From Betaproteobacteria bacterium (GTDB lineage: Bacteria; Pseudomonadota; Gammaproteobacteria; Burkholderiales; Casimicrobiaceae), in assembly GCA_016192065.1 (NCBI GenBank), contig JACPUX010000007.1:1-50112 (forward strand): 50,112 bases of DNA. Reading direction: 5' to 3'. The notes under the pieces are model-generated. The model did not search any database. It was not told where the DNA came from and was given only the letters and a program-made list of their open reading frames with translations. Both the position numbers and the translations under genes were made by a program. Within the stretch, counting starts at the first letter, position 1; each line of letters opens with the position of its first letter. Of this stretch, positions 1-7,426 are shown in pieces.

Positions 1-1
1 G

Positions 2-304
2 ACGGAAGTCTTGCGCGGATTGGGCAAAAAGGGCGTCAAGCGCCTCGATGTTTTCTGCCCCGGCTTCGTGTCGGATTGCCTGGAAACCCTGGAGGAAATC
101 GCCCTCGAAGGGCGCCAGAGTTTTCTCGATTCCGGCGGCGGTGAACTGCAATACATCCCCGCGCTCAACGATCTGCCGGAGTGGATCAAGGCGCTGGGCG
201 AGATCGCCTGGCGCGAGTTGGGCGGCTGGCTCAACGCCCCGCCTGATGACGCCGCCCGCGAAGCCAGCCGCGGCCGTGCCAGGAGTTTGGGCGCCAAAGA
301 GTGA
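2..304 (+). CDS. hemH: Ferrochelatase, C-terminal part (5' end outside window)
   Basis: Ferrochelatase inserts Fe2+ into protoporphyrin IX, the last step of protoheme synthesis. Only about the last 100 residues are visible, and the reading frame is open to the window's first bases. The visible part carries the family's C-terminal block: a VCPGF-like segment (FCPGFVSDCLETLEEI) followed by the YIPALND segment. It ends in a short polar tail that is less conserved in the family. The stop is three bases before the end of the convergent DUF454 gene. In several betaproteobacteria hemH lies next to hrcA and grpE; here four unrelated genes separate it from grpE. The identification rests on these two recognisable motifs. 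Confidence 0.88.
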   Translation, partial: TEVLRGLGKKGVKRLDVFCPGFVSDCLETLEEIALEGRQSFLDSGGGELQYIPALNDLPEWIKALGEIAWRELGGWLNAPPDDAAREASRGRARSLGAKE

Positions 305-307
305 GCT

Positions 308-739
308 TCAGCTTGGCCGATCGCGCGAAGGAATGCGGTAGAGATAGATTCCCAGCGCCACGCCCCCCAGCGCGAGGGCGATTTGCAATTCCAGCCAGGG
401 CACGAAGAAGACGATGGAAGCGCTGAGCGTGATCGACATGAGCGCGATGGCCGCGATCTTGATGCGCCAGGGAATGCTGTGGTGCTGTCGCCATTCCAGC
501 ACCGTCGGGCCAAACACCGCGTTGTTGAGCAGCCAGTTATAAAAGCGCGGCGAGGCCCGGGCGAAGCACGCCGCCGCCAGCAACATGAACGGCGTGGCCG
601 GCAACACCGGCAGGAGCGCCCCGGCGATCCCCAGCAAGACGAACAGCACACCGAGCGCGAGCAAGAGCCAGCGCAGGGCGGGCGAGTCGTGCCGGCGCAC
701 TTCGGCGCTGTAGTCGATGAATTCCTTGCGGGGCGGCAT
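308..739 (-). CDS. DUF454 (YbaN-like) inner-membrane protein
   Basis: A 143-aa membrane protein of the DUF454/YbaN family, whose function is unknown. After a charged N-terminus of about 22 residues there is a first hydrophobic helix pair (about 23-58) containing the family signature LLPVLPATPFMLLAA, then the ARASPRFYNWLLNN segment typical of the family, then two more hydrophobic stretches (about 94-130). Length and motif order match the family. It converges on hemH with a three-base gap, so the two share a termination zone. No enzymatic residues can be assigned. Confidence 0.85.
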   Translation of the reverse strand: MPPRKEFIDYSAEVRRHDSPALRWLLLALGVLFVLLGIAGALLPVLPATPFMLLAAACFARASPRFYNWLLNNAVFGPTVLEWRQHHSIPWRIKIAAIALMSITLSASIVFFVPWLELQIALALGGVALGIYLYRIPSRDRPS

Positions 740-853
740 GGCGGCAGAATTCTAGCAGCCCGCGCGTGATCCAGGTTTGGCCGCCCAGCATTGCTGGTGG
801 TTGCGCGGTCGCCACCAGACTCGGGGGCCGCGTGACGGTGCTCATCGTGCCGG

Positions 854-1768
854 TCACCGCTTTGCACCCAAAAATAGGGCTGCCGCGTTACGATGCGCGA
901 TTCCTTCGGCGACCGCCCGCGGAAGATCATCGAGCCACGCGCGATAACTGTCGATGATCGGTGCGTACTGCTCCCACCGTTCGTTGACCCAAGTGTCCGA
1001 TCCCAGCAGGAAACGATCGGGGTAGCGCTCGAACAGGCGCCGCCATTGCGGCTTCACCTTGCCCGCCAGGGCCACCTCATCGCGATAGGAAAGCTCGCCC
1101 CAGAGTCTCGGGTAGCGGCGCAGGTATTGCTCGATCAGTTCCGGCGCCGTGGTGAACCCGCTATGCGCCCAGATGATCTTCACTTTCGGGTTGTGGGCGA
1201 ACAGCAGCTCGATCGCCTCGGCGTCGGAATGGGCGTGCAGGTAGATCTCATGCTTGACGGCGAAGTCCACCATCTTCTGTACCCAAGGCGAAGCCGCATC
1301 CTGGCCGAAGAGATGGAATTCGCCGATGCCCTGGTAGCCGCCGCGGGCGAATTCCCGTTCGATCAGCGCGTAGATCGCCGGATCGGCAAACCAGGTGTAG
1401 CGATCGGGACGAACCACATAGGGGCGGATGAAGGGCACCACCCAAAGCTCGGGCGAGCGCACCGCATAGAGCGCGCGCGTGCCGTCGTTGGGGCGACTGT
1501 TGGCGAGAATGCCGCCGATCTTCTGTTCGCGCAAAAGCGCCAGAACGCTGGCCAAGGGGAACGCTTCCTGGGCCTCGGCGTTGTAGTGCAGATGGGCATC
1601 GAAGATCGGCATAGGGTCCGCGGCGCGGGCCGACCCGAACGCCAGCAGCACACACACCAAGGCGCCCCCAGCCGCGCCGCCAAATCCCTGGCAAAGACGC
1701 AGCAAAGACCGCGTTTCGGAACTTGCTGAAGCGTGAGGACAGGGCGGTGATGGCGGGTCAGGGATCAT
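854..1768 (-). CDS. Exported amidohydrolase-family (TIM-barrel) metal-dependent hydrolase
   Basis: A 304-aa protein from the preferred start. An upstream ATG at 1837 would add 23 residues but lies inside a dispersed repeat (1811-1875), so the start at 1768 is favoured. The N-terminus has a hydrophobic stretch ending FGSARAADP, a likely signal peptide. The mature part opens with DAHLHYN (the metal-binding HxH of amidohydrolases), followed by GEFHLFG, LHAHSD, IWAHSG and LLGSDTW, which supply the later Glu, His, His and Asp positions of an amidohydrolase-2-type barrel. Substrate is unknown; relatives include decarboxylases and lactonases. It is transcribed toward DUF454 with a 114-bp gap and may be cotranscribed. 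Confidence 0.75.
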   Translation of the reverse strand: MIPDPPSPPCPHASASSETRSLLRLCQGFGGAAGGALVCVLLAFGSARAADPMPIFDAHLHYNAEAQEAFPLASVLALLREQKIGGILANSRPNDGTRALYAVRSPELWVVPFIRPYVVRPDRYTWFADPAIYALIEREFARGGYQGIGEFHLFGQDAASPWVQKMVDFAVKHEIYLHAHSDAEAIELLFAHNPKVKIIWAHSGFTTAPELIEQYLRRYPRLWGELSYRDEVALAGKVKPQWRRLFERYPDRFLLGSDTWVNERWEQYAPIIDSYRAWLDDLPRAVAEGIAHRNAAALFLGAKR

Positions 1769-1810
1769 GCGGAGCCTTTGGGATCCTTGGTCAAAGTATA
1801 GGCTCGCAGT

Positions 1811-1875
1811 GAGGAAAGTGCTGACCAAAGCCGTCACCCTGGCGAAGGCTGGTGACCAGCTCCTTGAGTTTCCTG
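1811..1875 (+). repeat. Dispersed intergenic repeat, copy A (partial)
   Basis: About 65 bp that align with the first half of the copy at 37261. Shared blocks include GCTGACCAAAGCCG (GCTGACTAAAGCCG at 37272), AAGGCTGGTG, CCAG and TCCTTGAGTTT. The second half of the repeat, a GTCATTCCGGC-type palindrome, is poorly preserved here. The copy lies between two divergent genes. Confidence 0.6.
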
Positions 1876-1987
1876 GGTTTCGGCGGTCGTCGGCACTACG
1901 GATCCCGCCTTGAACCGCACCTCCCTAGGCGGCGCACGGATGTCGCGCTATGCTTCGCGGCACCACTTCAGAAAAGGCCAACTCATC

Positions 1988-2347
1988 ATGGTGCGATTGT
2001 TCTTGCGTTGGGGTCTCAATGCGCTGGCGCTGATGGCGCTGCCCTACCTGTTCTCCGCGATCCGTATCGAGGATTTCTGGACCGCGCTGATCGTGGCACT
2101 GGTGTTGGGGCTCATCAATGCCTTGGTACGCCCGATCCTGTTTCTGCTGACTTTGCCCATCACCGTCTTTACCCTGGGCTTGTTCATCTTTGTCCTCAAC
2201 GGGCTTCTGTTCTTGCTGGTGGCCAACATGGTTCCCGGGTTTTCCGTGGGCGGATTCTGGCCGGCGGTGGGCGGTGCCTTGGTGTACAGCATCATCTCCT
2301 GGGTGCTGAACAGCTTGTTCGCCGACCAACCGGGTAAGTCGAAATAG
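1988..2347 (+). CDS. Four-TM phage-holin-superfamily membrane protein
   Basis: A 119-aa, almost wholly hydrophobic protein with about four predicted transmembrane helices. The segment LGLINALVRPILFLLTLPI is the hallmark of the small holin-superfamily-IV/DUF360 membrane proteins, common in bacterial chromosomes and not usually linked to phages. I chose the ATG at 1988 because an AAAAGG element lies just upstream and the family normally begins directly with the first helix; an in-frame ATG at 1910 would add 26 polar residues. Function is unknown. No phage genes are near, so a lysis role is not supported. Confidence 0.8.
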   Translation: MVRLFLRWGLNALALMALPYLFSAIRIEDFWTALIVALVLGLINALVRPILFLLTLPITVFTLGLFIFVLNGLLFLLVANMVPGFSVGGFWPAVGGALVYSIISWVLNSLFADQPGKSK

Positions 2348-2443
2348 CGGCGGCCTGGCGGGCGCCGCAAGCCTGGCCCGGTGCTCAAGCTCGGGCTCGA
2401 GGCGGCCGTAAATACCGGTATGTAGAGCTCCCCTGGAGCAGTC

Positions 2444-3514
2444 ATGCGGATCGCGGCTACTGAAGTGACGCTCGCCTCCAGCCATGCCAGCACGGCGCGG
2501 CGGGAGGTGCAGGAGAGCCTGCGCGCCTGGGTCGGGCCGCGCCGACCCGATTTCGAAGGGCGCGAGCGTGCTCGGGTGGCCGTCGCCTCGTCGCCACCAC
2601 CGCCACCCCCGCGATCCTCGAAGGTGCCGGAAAAGGCCGCGAGCGAGGGCGGCAGCGCTATCGATCAGGCGATTGACGACGCCGTGAGCGATCCGCTTTT
2701 GCAGTTGTTGCGGACCATGATCGAGGCCATGACCGGCGTGCGCGTCAAAATCTATCGTCCCGAGGATGTGCCCCGGGGCGAAGCGCCCCCCGAACTCGTC
2801 GACCCGCGCCCGGCGCCTGCCGCGACCCCAGTGCGTGGTCCCGCCGGCTTCGGCGTGGAATACGATTACCATGAAGTGCGCGAGGAAACCGAAGCCACCG
2901 CGTTCGCCGCCAGCGGCGTGGTGCGCACCAGTGAAGGGCAGGAAATCGAATTCCAAGTCGCTCTGGCGATGTCGCGCAGCTACCGCGAAGAGACCAACCT
3001 CAGCCTGCGCCAGGGCGATGCCCGGCGCAAGGACCCGTTGGTGATCAATTTCTCCGGCACTGCGGCGGAGCTGCTGGAACAACGCTTTGCCTTCGATCTG
3101 GAGGGTGACGGCACGGTCGAGAATCTGCCCGGTCTGGCCGGCGGCAGCGGCTTTCTGGTCTTCGACCGCAACGCCGACGGCCGGGTCAACGACGGGCGCG
3201 AGCTCTTTGGCCCGCAGAGCGGGGAGGGCTTCCGCGAATTGGCCGCGCTCGACCAGGACGGCAATGGCTGGATCGACGAAGGCGATGCGGCTTATTCGCA
3301 GCTTTATGCCTGGTCGCCCGACCCCGAAGGGGGCGGTGCCCTGCGCTCCCTGGGGGCGCTGCGAATCGGCGCCCTGGCCGTCCAGGGCATCGCCACCCCC
3401 TTCGAGTTGCGCACCGCCAGCAATGCCTCGCTGGGCGTGGTGCGCAGCACCGGGGTCTATCTTGCCGAAGACGGCGCGGCCGGGACGGTGCAGCAGATCG
3501 ACTTGAGCGTTTAG
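2444..3514 (+). CDS. EF-hand/dockerin-like calcium-binding protein of unknown function
   Basis: A 356-aa protein with no signal peptide and no membrane helix. Residues 1-135 are low-complexity and Pro/Ala-rich, including a run of six prolines (51-56) followed by a predicted helix (about 72-98). Residues about 215-290 hold three Asp/Asn-rich loops resembling EF-hand calcium loops: FDLEGDGTVE, FDRNADGRVNDGRELFG and LDQDGNGWIDEGD. The arrangement with GRELFGP and ELAALD is recurrent in otherwise unnamed proteobacterial proteins. The C-terminus (300-356) looks like a small beta domain. It precedes grpE by about 100 bp but has its own context. Function is unknown; calcium-dependent structure is inference from the loops. 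Confidence 0.7.
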   Translation: MRIAATEVTLASSHASTARREVQESLRAWVGPRRPDFEGRERARVAVASSPPPPPPRSSKVPEKAASEGGSAIDQAIDDAVSDPLLQLLRTMIEAMTGVRVKIYRPEDVPRGEAPPELVDPRPAPAATPVRGPAGFGVEYDYHEVREETEATAFAASGVVRTSEGQEIEFQVALAMSRSYREETNLSLRQGDARRKDPLVINFSGTAAELLEQRFAFDLEGDGTVENLPGLAGGSGFLVFDRNADGRVNDGRELFGPQSGEGFRELAALDQDGNGWIDEGDAAYSQLYAWSPDPEGGGALRSLGALRIGALAVQGIATPFELRTASNASLGVVRSTGVYLAEDGAAGTVQQIDLSV

Positions 3515-3552
3515 GCCAGAAGCGGCCCGGGAACTTTTTGTTGCTCCACGCC

Positions 3553-3580
3553 CTTGAAATTCCCTGAGACGGCCCCATTT
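3553..3580 (+). promoter_or_regulatory. RpoH (sigma-32)-type promoter of grpE
   Basis: CTTGAAA at 3553-3559, a 13-bp spacer, then CCCCATTT at 3573-3580. This matches the established sigma-32 consensus (CTTGAA, about 14 bp, CCCCAT) exactly, and lies about 40 bp upstream of the grpE start. No CIRCE element is seen here. Confidence 0.85.
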
Positions 3581-3617
3581 GCCACCCGTTCATGTCGCAG
3601 CACGGGTGAGAAGGATC

Positions 3618-4187
3618 ATGCAGGAGAGCAACAAGTCTCAGGGGACGGCGCCAAACGCCGAGTTGCCCATCCAGGGCTTGCCGGCGGTGGAGCCGGGCGA
3701 GGCGGCACAGATGCCTCCCGCCGCGCCCGAGGTCGAGGCGCATCTGGCCAAGGTCAGGGCCGAGGTCGAGGAATTGCGGGATTCCTGGCTGCGCGCGAAG
3801 GCCGAAGCCGACAACGTCAGAAGGCGCGCCCAGGCTGACGTGGCGGCGGCGCACAAGTATGCCATCGAAAATTTCGCCGAAGCGCTGGTGCCGGTGATGG
3901 ACAGCCTCCAGGCCGCCCTTGCCGCCCCCCAGGCGACCCTGGAAACGCTGCGCTCCGGGGTGGAACTCACGCTGCGGCAATTGAACATGGCTTTCGAAAA
4001 GGGCGGCATCGTCGCCATCGACCCGGTGGGCGAGAAATTCGACCCGCACCGGCATCAGGCCATGACCGCGATCGATAGCCAAGAGCCCGCCAATACCGTG
4101 GTGCAGGTCTATCAGAAGGGTTATCTCGTTCATGAACGGGTGTTGCGCCCGGCTCTGGTCGTCGTTGCCAAGCCCAAGGACGCTTGA
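3618..4187 (+). CDS. grpE: Nucleotide exchange factor GrpE
   Basis: A 189-aa GrpE, the DnaK cochaperone that drives ADP release. Residues 1-45 are an acidic, disordered-looking lead. Residues about 45-90 form the long dimerising helix with the [20 protein letters not shown] signature. The beta domain has the signature FDPHRHQAM and ends in [21 protein letters not shown]. The ATG at 3618 follows GAGAAGG at ideal spacing; an earlier in-frame ATG at 3579 lies inside the promoter -10 box and is rejected. grpE-dnaK-dnaJ run in the same direction with gaps of 95 and 48 bp. Heat control is indicated by the RpoH-type promoter directly upstream. Confidence 0.95.
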   Translation: MQESNKSQGTAPNAELPIQGLPAVEPGEAAQMPPAAPEVEAHLAKVRAEVEELRDSWLRAKAEADNVRRRAQADVAAAHKYAIENFAEALVPVMDSLQAALAAPQATLETLRSGVELTLRQLNMAFEKGGIVAIDPVGEKFDPHRHQAMTAIDSQEPANTVVQVYQKGYLVHERVLRPALVVVAKPKDA

Positions 4188-4211
4188 AAAACCGGGTTCG
4201 CGACGCCATTT
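4183..4211 (+). promoter_or_regulatory. Second RpoH-type promoter, in front of dnaK
   Basis: CTTGAAA (4183-4189) overlaps the grpE stop codon and is followed 14 bp later by CGCCATTT (4204-4211), one mismatch from CCCCATTT. The geometry is close to the grpE and groES sites. It would give dnaK an internal heat-shock start about 70 bp upstream of its ATG. Confidence 0.55.
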
Positions 4212-4227
4212 CAGAAGCATCCAGGAG

Positions 4228-4248
4228 CCGCCCGGAAGCGCTGGGCGG
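4228..4248. other. Inverted repeat in the grpE-dnaK spacer
   Basis: CCGCCC and GGGCGG are separated by nine bases that themselves contain the palindrome AGCGCT. No U-run follows, so it is more likely an mRNA stability or processing hairpin than a terminator. Confidence 0.35.
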
Positions 4249-4282
4249 TTCACTCCAAGACTCGCATTGAGGGGAAAGACAA

Positions 4283-6208
4283 ATGGGCAAGATCATTGGC
4301 ATCGACCTCGGGACGACCAACTCCTGTGTCGCCATCATGGAAGGGGGCAACCCCAAGGTCATCGAGAATTCGGAAGGGGCGCGTACCACGCCTTCCATCG
4401 TCGCCTATCAGGAAGACGGCGAAATTCTGGTCGGCGCTTCGGCCAAGCGCCAGGCGGTGACCAATCCGCGCAACACGCTCTACGCAGTCAAGCGGCTGAT
4501 CGGCCGGCGCTTCGAAGAAAAGGAAGTGCAAAAGGACATCGACCTCATGCCCTACCGCATCACCAAGGCCGACAATGGCGACGCCTGGGTGGAAGTGCGC
4601 GGCAAGTCGATTGCCCCGCCGCAGGTTTCGAGCGAAGTGCTGCGCAAGATGAAGAAGACCGCCGAGGACTATCTCGGCGAACCGGTCACCGAAGCGGTGA
4701 TCACCGTGCCCGCCTACTTCAACGATTCGCAGCGCCAGGCGACCAAGGACGCTGGGCGCATCGCCGGTCTCGAAGTCAAGCGCATCATCAATGAGCCCAC
4801 TGCCGCGGCACTGGCCTTCGGCCTGGACAAAAAGGGCGGCGACCGCAAGATCGCGGTCTATGACCTGGGCGGAGGCACCTTCGATGTTTCGATCATCGAA
4901 ATCGCCGATGTCGAGGGCGAAATGCAATTCGAAGTGCTCTCCACCAACGGCGACACTTTCCTTGGCGGCGAAGACTTCGATCAGCGCGTGATCGACTACA
5001 TCGTCACCGAATTCAAGAAGGAGCAGGGCGTCGATCTGTCCAAGGATGTGCTGGCTCTGCAGCGTCTGAAAGACGCCGCGGAAAAAGCCAAGATCGAGCT
5101 CTCCTCCAGCCAGCAAACCGAGATCAACCTGCCCTACATCACCGCCGATGCTTCCGGTCCGAAGCACCTGTCGATCAAGATTACCCGCGCCAAATTCGAA
5201 AGCCTGGTCGAAGAGCTGATCGATCGCACCATCGAGCCCTGCCGCATCGCGGTGAAGGACGCCGGAGTGAAGCTCTCCGACATCAACGACGTCATTCTGG
5301 TGGGCGGCATGACCCGCATGCCCAAGGTGCAGGACAAGGTGCGCGAGTACTTCCTGCGCGACCCCCGCAAGGACGTCAACCCTGACGAAGCCGTGGCCGT
5401 GGGCGCCGCCATTCAGGCTTCGGTATTGTCAGGCGAACGCAAAGACGTGCTGCTTCTGGACGTGACTCCGTTGTCCCTGGGGATCGAAACCCTGGGTGGC
5501 GTGATGACCAAGCTCATTCAAAAGAACACCACCATCCCCACCAAGGCGAACCAGGTGTTTTCCACCGCCGATGACAGCCAGACCGCGGTGACCATTCACG
5601 TGCTGCAAGGCGAGCGCGAAATGTCCGCGGGGAACAAGAGCCTCGGGCAGTTCAACTTGACCGATATTCCGCCCGCGCCGCGAGGCATGCCGCAAATCGA
5701 GGTTACCTTCGACATCGACGCCAACGGCATCTTGCACGTCTCGGCCAAGGACAAAGCCACCGGCAAGGAAAACAAGATCAAGATCCAGGCTTCGAGCGGC
5801 CTCAACGAAGAGGAAATCCAGCGCATGGTGAAGGACGCCGAGGCTCATGCCGAGGAAGACCACCGCGCCCACGAGCTGGTCGATGCGCGCAATCAGTGCG
5901 ACGCCGCGATCCACTCGGTGAAGAAGGCGCTCACCGAATACGGCAAGGAACTCGATGCCGCGGAGAAGGACAAGATCGAGGCCGCGGTGAAAGAGGCCGA
6001 GGAGGCACTCAAGGGTTCCGACAAGGCTGACATCGAGGCCAAGACCCAGGCACTCATGGCCGCCGCGCAGAAGCTCGGAGAAAAGATGTACGCCCAGTCA
6101 CCGGAACAGGGTGCTGGCACCGCTGGTGCAGGAGGCCCCGAGAGCGGCAAGAAAGACGACGAGCACGTGGTCGATGCGGAGTTCACCGAAGTCAAGGACC
6201 GGAAGTAG
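4283..6208 (+). CDS. dnaK: Chaperone protein DnaK (Hsp70)
   Basis: A 641-aa Hsp70, full family length. The actin-like ATPase domain starts with the phosphate-1 loop [13 protein letters not shown], has [16 protein letters not shown] and [12 protein letters not shown] (phosphate 2), and [14 protein letters not shown] near residue 340. The interdomain linker [19 protein letters not shown] leads into the substrate-binding beta domain and helical lid. The tail ends [14 protein letters not shown], as usual for proteobacterial DnaK. GAGGGGAAAGAC just before the ATG is a strong ribosome binding site. It works in the cytoplasm with GrpE and DnaJ, encoded on either side, in folding and in control of RpoH. 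Confidence 0.98.
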   Translation: MGKIIGIDLGTTNSCVAIMEGGNPKVIENSEGARTTPSIVAYQEDGEILVGASAKRQAVTNPRNTLYAVKRLIGRRFEEKEVQKDIDLMPYRITKADNGDAWVEVRGKSIAPPQVSSEVLRKMKKTAEDYLGEPVTEAVITVPAYFNDSQRQATKDAGRIAGLEVKRIINEPTAAALAFGLDKKGGDRKIAVYDLGGGTFDVSIIEIADVEGEMQFEVLSTNGDTFLGGEDFDQRVIDYIVTEFKKEQGVDLSKDVLALQRLKDAAEKAKIELSSSQQTEINLPYITADASGPKHLSIKITRAKFESLVEELIDRTIEPCRIAVKDAGVKLSDINDVILVGGMTRMPKVQDKVREYFLRDPRKDVNPDEAVAVGAAIQASVLSGERKDVLLLDVTPLSLGIETLGGVMTKLIQKNTTIPTKANQVFSTADDSQTAVTIHVLQGEREMSAGNKSLGQFNLTDIPPAPRGMPQIEVTFDIDANGILHVSAKDKATGKENKIKIQASSGLNEEEIQRMVKDAEAHAEEDHRAHELVDARNQCDAAIHSVKKALTEYGKELDAAEKDKIEAAVKEAEEALKGSDKADIEAKTQALMAAAQKLGEKMYAQSPEQGAGTAGAGGPESGKKDDEHVVDAEFTEVKDRK

Positions 6209-6210
6209 TC

Positions 6211-6226
6211 GAGAGTCGAGACTCTC
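6211..6226. other. Perfect inverted repeat in the dnaK-dnaJ spacer
   Basis: GAGAGT, a four-base loop CGAG, then ACTCTC, three bases after the dnaK stop codon. Its position suggests a partial attenuator or RNA-processing hairpin that lowers dnaJ relative to dnaK. This is inference; no U-run follows. Confidence 0.4.
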
Positions 6227-6256
6227 CACGCTCGACCCTCCACCTCACACCAGCCC

Positions 6257-7387
6257 ATGCCTAAACGCGACTACTACACCATTCTCGGTCTCAACCGTGA
6301 CGCGAGCGAAGAAGACATCAAGAAGTCCTATCGCAAGCTAGCGATGAAGTTTCATCCGGATCGCAATCCGGACAATCCCAAGGCGGAAGAGCATTTCAAG
6401 GAGGCCAAGGAGGCTTACGAAATGCTCTCCGACGCCAAGAAGCGCGCCGCCTACGACCAGTTTGGGCATGCCGGAGTGGACCCTTCTGCGGCTGGAGGTG
6501 GCGGGCCAGGTGGTTTTGGCGGATTTGGCGACGCCTTCGGCGACATCTTCAGCGAAATCTTCGGCGGCAGCGGCGGGCCGCGTGGGCGTGGCAACGGCAT
6601 GTACCGCGGCGCCGATTTGCGCTACAACCTCGAAATCAGCCTGGAAGAGGCGGCCCGCGGCACCGAGGCGAAAATTCGCATCCCCACCATGGAGGAATGC
6701 GGAACCTGCCATGGCAGCGGCGCCAAACCTGGGACCCAGCCCAAGACCTGTCCACATTGCAATGGCTCAGGGCAGATTCGCATTGCGCAGGGGTTCTTTT
6801 CGATTCAGCAAACCTGTCCGCACTGCCACGGCAGTGGGCGCTACGTCGCCGACCCCTGCCGCGACTGCGGCGGCGCTGGCCGGATCAAGAAGCACAAAAC
6901 GCTCTCGGTGAAGATTCCCGCCGGGGTCGATCAGGAAGACCGCATCCGTCTCGCCGGCGAGGGCGAGCCCGGACTCAACAGCGGCCCGCCGGGCGACCTC
7001 TACGTAGTGGTTGCGCTCAAGCCGCACACCGTGTTTCAGCGCGAGCAGAACGACTTGCATTGCGAAATGCCGATTAGCTTCGCCACTGCCGCGCTGGGCG
7101 GAGAGATCGACATTCCCACGCTAGACGGTAGCGCCAAGATCAAGATCCCGCACGAAACCCAGTCGGGCCAGGTGTTCCGCCTGCGCGGCAAGGGCATCCG
7201 CGGGGTGCGCTCGAATTCGCATGGCGACCTCTATTGCCATGTCGTGGTGGAGACGCCGGTGAAGCTCACCGAACGCCAGAAAGATCTGCTGCGTGAGTTC
7301 GAAACCATGGAGCAGAAGGATGGCGCCGTCCACAATCCTCGCGCCAAGTCCTGGATGGAAAAGGTCCGAGAGTTTTTTGCACAGTAG
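6257..7387 (+). CDS. dnaJ: Chaperone protein DnaJ (Hsp40)
   Basis: A 376-aa class A J-protein. The J domain (1-70) has the HPD triad in [12 protein letters not shown] Gly/Phe-rich linker (about 75-115) follows. The zinc domain carries all four CxxCxGxG repeats: [24 protein letters not shown] and CRDCGGAG. The C-terminal substrate-binding beta domains and dimerisation end are present. It stimulates DnaK ATPase and delivers clients. It is the last gene of the grpE-dnaK-dnaJ set and converges on the GGDEF-EAL gene 39 bp downstream. Confidence 0.98.
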   Translation: MPKRDYYTILGLNRDASEEDIKKSYRKLAMKFHPDRNPDNPKAEEHFKEAKEAYEMLSDAKKRAAYDQFGHAGVDPSAAGGGGPGGFGGFGDAFGDIFSEIFGGSGGPRGRGNGMYRGADLRYNLEISLEEAARGTEAKIRIPTMEECGTCHGSGAKPGTQPKTCPHCNGSGQIRIAQGFFSIQQTCPHCHGSGRYVADPCRDCGGAGRIKKHKTLSVKIPAGVDQEDRIRLAGEGEPGLNSGPPGDLYVVVALKPHTVFQREQNDLHCEMPISFATAALGGEIDIPTLDGSAKIKIPHETQSGQVFRLRGKGIRGVRSNSHGDLYCHVVVETPVKLTERQKDLLREFETMEQKDGAVHNPRAKSWMEKVREFFAQ

Positions 7388-7392
7388 ATCGG

Positions 7393-7412
7393 AGCGCCGG
7401 GAATTTGGCGCT
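7393..7412. other. Hairpin between the convergent dnaJ and GGDEF-EAL genes
   Basis: AGCGCC, an eight-base loop, then GGCGCT, directly after the dnaJ stop. It has no U-run, so a terminator role is only a possibility suggested by its place between two converging genes. Confidence 0.35.
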
Positions 7413-7426
7413 GCCTCGGGCGACCC

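Noticed and set aside
1988..2347. Holin-like gene as evidence for a prophage
   Set aside because: The DUF360-type four-helix family is common in bacterial chromosomes and no phage structural, integrase or lysis genes are near.
1925..3082. A 385-codon minus-strand frame over the holin-like and EF-hand genes
   Set aside because: It crosses two genes with recognisable family motifs, and its translation has no known features.
3186..4253. A 355-codon minus-strand frame over grpE
   Set aside because: grpE and its promoter occupy the region on the plus strand; the minus translation is a shadow.
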